A program made the translations under genes and the position numbers. A stretch of DNA of 15,641 nt from contig DALC01000104.1 of NCBI GenBank assembly GCA_002499325.1, positions 1-15,641 of the forward strand, written 5' to 3'. Of the stretch, positions 14,471 to 15,641 are shown piece by piece. Each line of letters opens with the position of its first letter. Within the stretch, counting starts at the first letter, position 1. The notes under the pieces were generated by a model. It saw nothing but the letters and a program-made list of their open reading frames with translations. It was not told where the DNA came from and did no database searches. Source of the DNA: Euryarchaeota archaeon UBA538. Lineage in GTDB: Archaea > Thermoplasmatota > Poseidoniia > Poseidoniales > Thalassarchaeaceae.

Positions 14471-15641
14471 ACATGAATATCATAGCAGGATACTCTAGCA
14501 TTCTTTTCAGATGCTGAATAAGGCTAGCTCCATTTGCTCCATCGATCACTCTATGATCGAATGAGCTGGAGAGATTCATGATTCTCCTGACTTCGATATT
14601 TCCGCTTCTGACAACTGGCATATCTCTGGCTTTGTGCACCCCCAATATGGCCATCTCTGGATGATTAATTATTGGTGTCGCACCAAGCCCCCCTTCTCTT
14701 CCAAGACTGGTAATTGTGAAAGTGGAACCTGTTAGGTCATCGAGACTAGCTGTCCCCGTTCTCGCAGCTCCCGAAACACGGATCAGGTCGCTTGCCGCCT
14801 GCCAGACGTCCATGGCCTCGACATTCTTGACTACTGGAACGTACAGTCCTCTATCTGTCTGTGTGGCTATTCCCAAGTTTACGGCCTCATGACGATGGAC
14901 TACTCCCTCTTCATCATAGAAGTATCCATTACATTCAGGATGTTCTGGCATAATCTTAGCTAGGGCTAGCATAATGAAAGGCAAGTACGTAAGTTTCGGC
15001 TGATCCTCGCCACGACTAGCATTCAGTGCCTGCCTCAATGCTTCAAGCTCCGTAACGTCAACCTCCTCAAAATATGAGAAATGAGGTATTGAAAACGCAC
15101 TCTTGACCATCTGCTCGGAAATCTTCCTCCTGAGACCAACAATTTTGACCTCACTAATGCCGTTCCTCTTCGTAGAGTATGCCACAGGTGGAGCTCCCAT
15201 TATGGCTCCTCCTCCCGCAACGAAGGCATCTATGTCCGCATGTCTAATTCTTCCAGCTGGGCCACTGCCGTTCAATGATGAAAGATCTATTCCCGATTCT
15301 CTGGCTCTTCTTCTGACAGCCGGGCTGGCTAGCACTGTTTTGGAACTAGACACAGGTATTTCGGGAGCCGGCCGTTCAATCGGCTTCGAAATTTCAGGAG
15401 CTTTTACCTCTGCTTTCTTTTCGACTTTCGTGGGCGGCTTCTTTTCTTCTTCCGGCTCCTCTTCTTCAACTACTTCTGGCTCTTCAGCATCATTGGGGGT
15501 TTCGGAAACAGTTCCGTCGGTATCGAACTCTATCAGCACGGAACCAACAGCAATCATGTCTCCTACCTCTCCATTGAGGGACAGAACAGTGCCATCTGTC
15601 GGGGACGGAATAGTTACAGTGGCCTTATCAGTCATGACATC
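14469..15641 (-). CDS. Dihydrolipoyl acyltransferase (E2) of a 2-oxoacid dehydrogenase complex (partial, 5' end missing)
   Basis: E2 is the core of pyruvate or branched-chain 2-oxoacid dehydrogenase; it carries acyl groups on a lipoyl arm and passes them to CoA. The frame stays open through the right edge: the two codons before the ATG at 15635 read Asp-Val, giving DVMTDKATV, the middle of a lipoyl domain. The start therefore lies outside the window, and Lys6 of this fragment (codon 15626-15624) is the lipoylated lysine. Next come a Pro/Glu/Lys linker (about 46-102), a peripheral subunit-binding domain (about 104-141, SPAVRRRARESGIDL and GPAGRI), and the acyltransferase domain ending with the active-site DHRVIDG (His363, Asp367). 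Substrate choice cannot be read without E1, expected just upstream beyond the edge. Confidence 0.95.
   Translation of the reverse strand, partial: DVMTDKATVTIPSPTDGTVLSLNGEVGDMIAVGSVLIEFDTDGTVSETPNDAEEPEVVEEEEPEEEKKPPTKVEKKAEVKAPEISKPIERPAPEIPVSSSKTVLASPAVRRRARESGIDLSSLNGSGPAGRIRHADIDAFVAGGGAIMGAPPVAYSTKRNGISEVKIVGLRRKISEQMVKSAFSIPHFSYFEEVDVTELEALRQALNASRGEDQPKLTYLPFIMLALAKIMPEHPECNGYFYDEEGVVHRHEAVNLGIATQTDRGLYVPVVKNVEAMDVWQAASDLIRVSGAARTGTASLDDLTGSTFTITSLGREGGLGATPIINHPEMAILGVHKARDMPVVRSGNIEVRRIMNLSSSFDHRVIDGANGASLIQHLKRMLEYPAMIFM

Noticed and set aside
1..15641. CRISPR arrays, insertion sequences, phage genes, tRNA or rRNA genes, toxin-antitoxin or defence systems
   Set aside because: No repeat-spacer pattern, transposase or integrase motif, cloverleaf or rRNA-like segment was seen, and every region is accounted for by recognisable or closely packed genes.

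Overview
This window looks like ordinary chromosomal sequence from a euryarchaeon. The archaeal markers are an omnipotent class I release factor (aRF1, with NIKS and GGQ motifs), an archaeal-type UMP kinase, a NOG1-family GTPase and a DUF2116-like zinc-ribbon membrane protein. They sit beside genes of bacterial flavour: arginyl-tRNA synthetase, a 2-oxoacid dehydrogenase complex with LipB, a VAT1-like quinone oxidoreductase and a pterin dehydratase. The mix, the SAP-like domain joined to a membrane-anchored peptidase, and the dense gene packing best fit marine Thermoplasmatota (Poseidoniales, Marine Group II, or relatives). That placement is an inference from gene content; no rRNA gene is present.

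Layout. (a) 1-2092, minus strand: a four-gene run read right to left: an unrecognised 145-residue protein, pterin-4a-carbinolamine dehydratase, a nitroreductase-family flavoprotein, and an NADPH:quinone reductase cut by the left edge. (b) 2201-3235, plus strand: a NOG1-type GTPase whose stop codon overlaps that of a convergent 38-residue zinc-ribbon protein. (c) 3232-5015, minus strand: UMP kinase, then a zinc-ribbon/single-TM protein, a two-TM cysteine-containing protein and the tiny zinc-ribbon protein. (d) 5077-8111, plus strand: prf1 then argS, a tightly coupled translation pair. (e) 8153-8620, minus strand: a thioredoxin-fold peroxiredoxin with its own likely leaderless promoter. (f) 8749-15641, minus strand: the dihydrolipoyl acyltransferase (E2) entering from the right edge, then E3 (lpd), lipB, a class V aminotransferase, the flavin prenyltransferase ubiX and a SAP/TM/M28 peptidase.

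The genes around 12345-15641 form a coherent module. E2 carries the lipoyl lysine, E3 reoxidises the lipoyl group, and LipB attaches the octanoyl precursor; E1 genes are expected just beyond the right edge. In three same-strand pairs (E2/lpd, lpd/lipB, prf1/argS) the upstream TGA stop is fused to a Shine-Dalgarno core as TGAGGTG, which suggests translational coupling and also fixes the downstream starts.

No rRNA, tRNA, CRISPR array, insertion sequence, phage gene or long repeat was seen, and no gap exceeds about 130 bases. There is no clear sign of a wholly new system. The parts least explained are the small zinc-ribbon/membrane gene group at 3232-4307, the 145-residue protein at 1655-2092, and the SAP-peptidase fusion.
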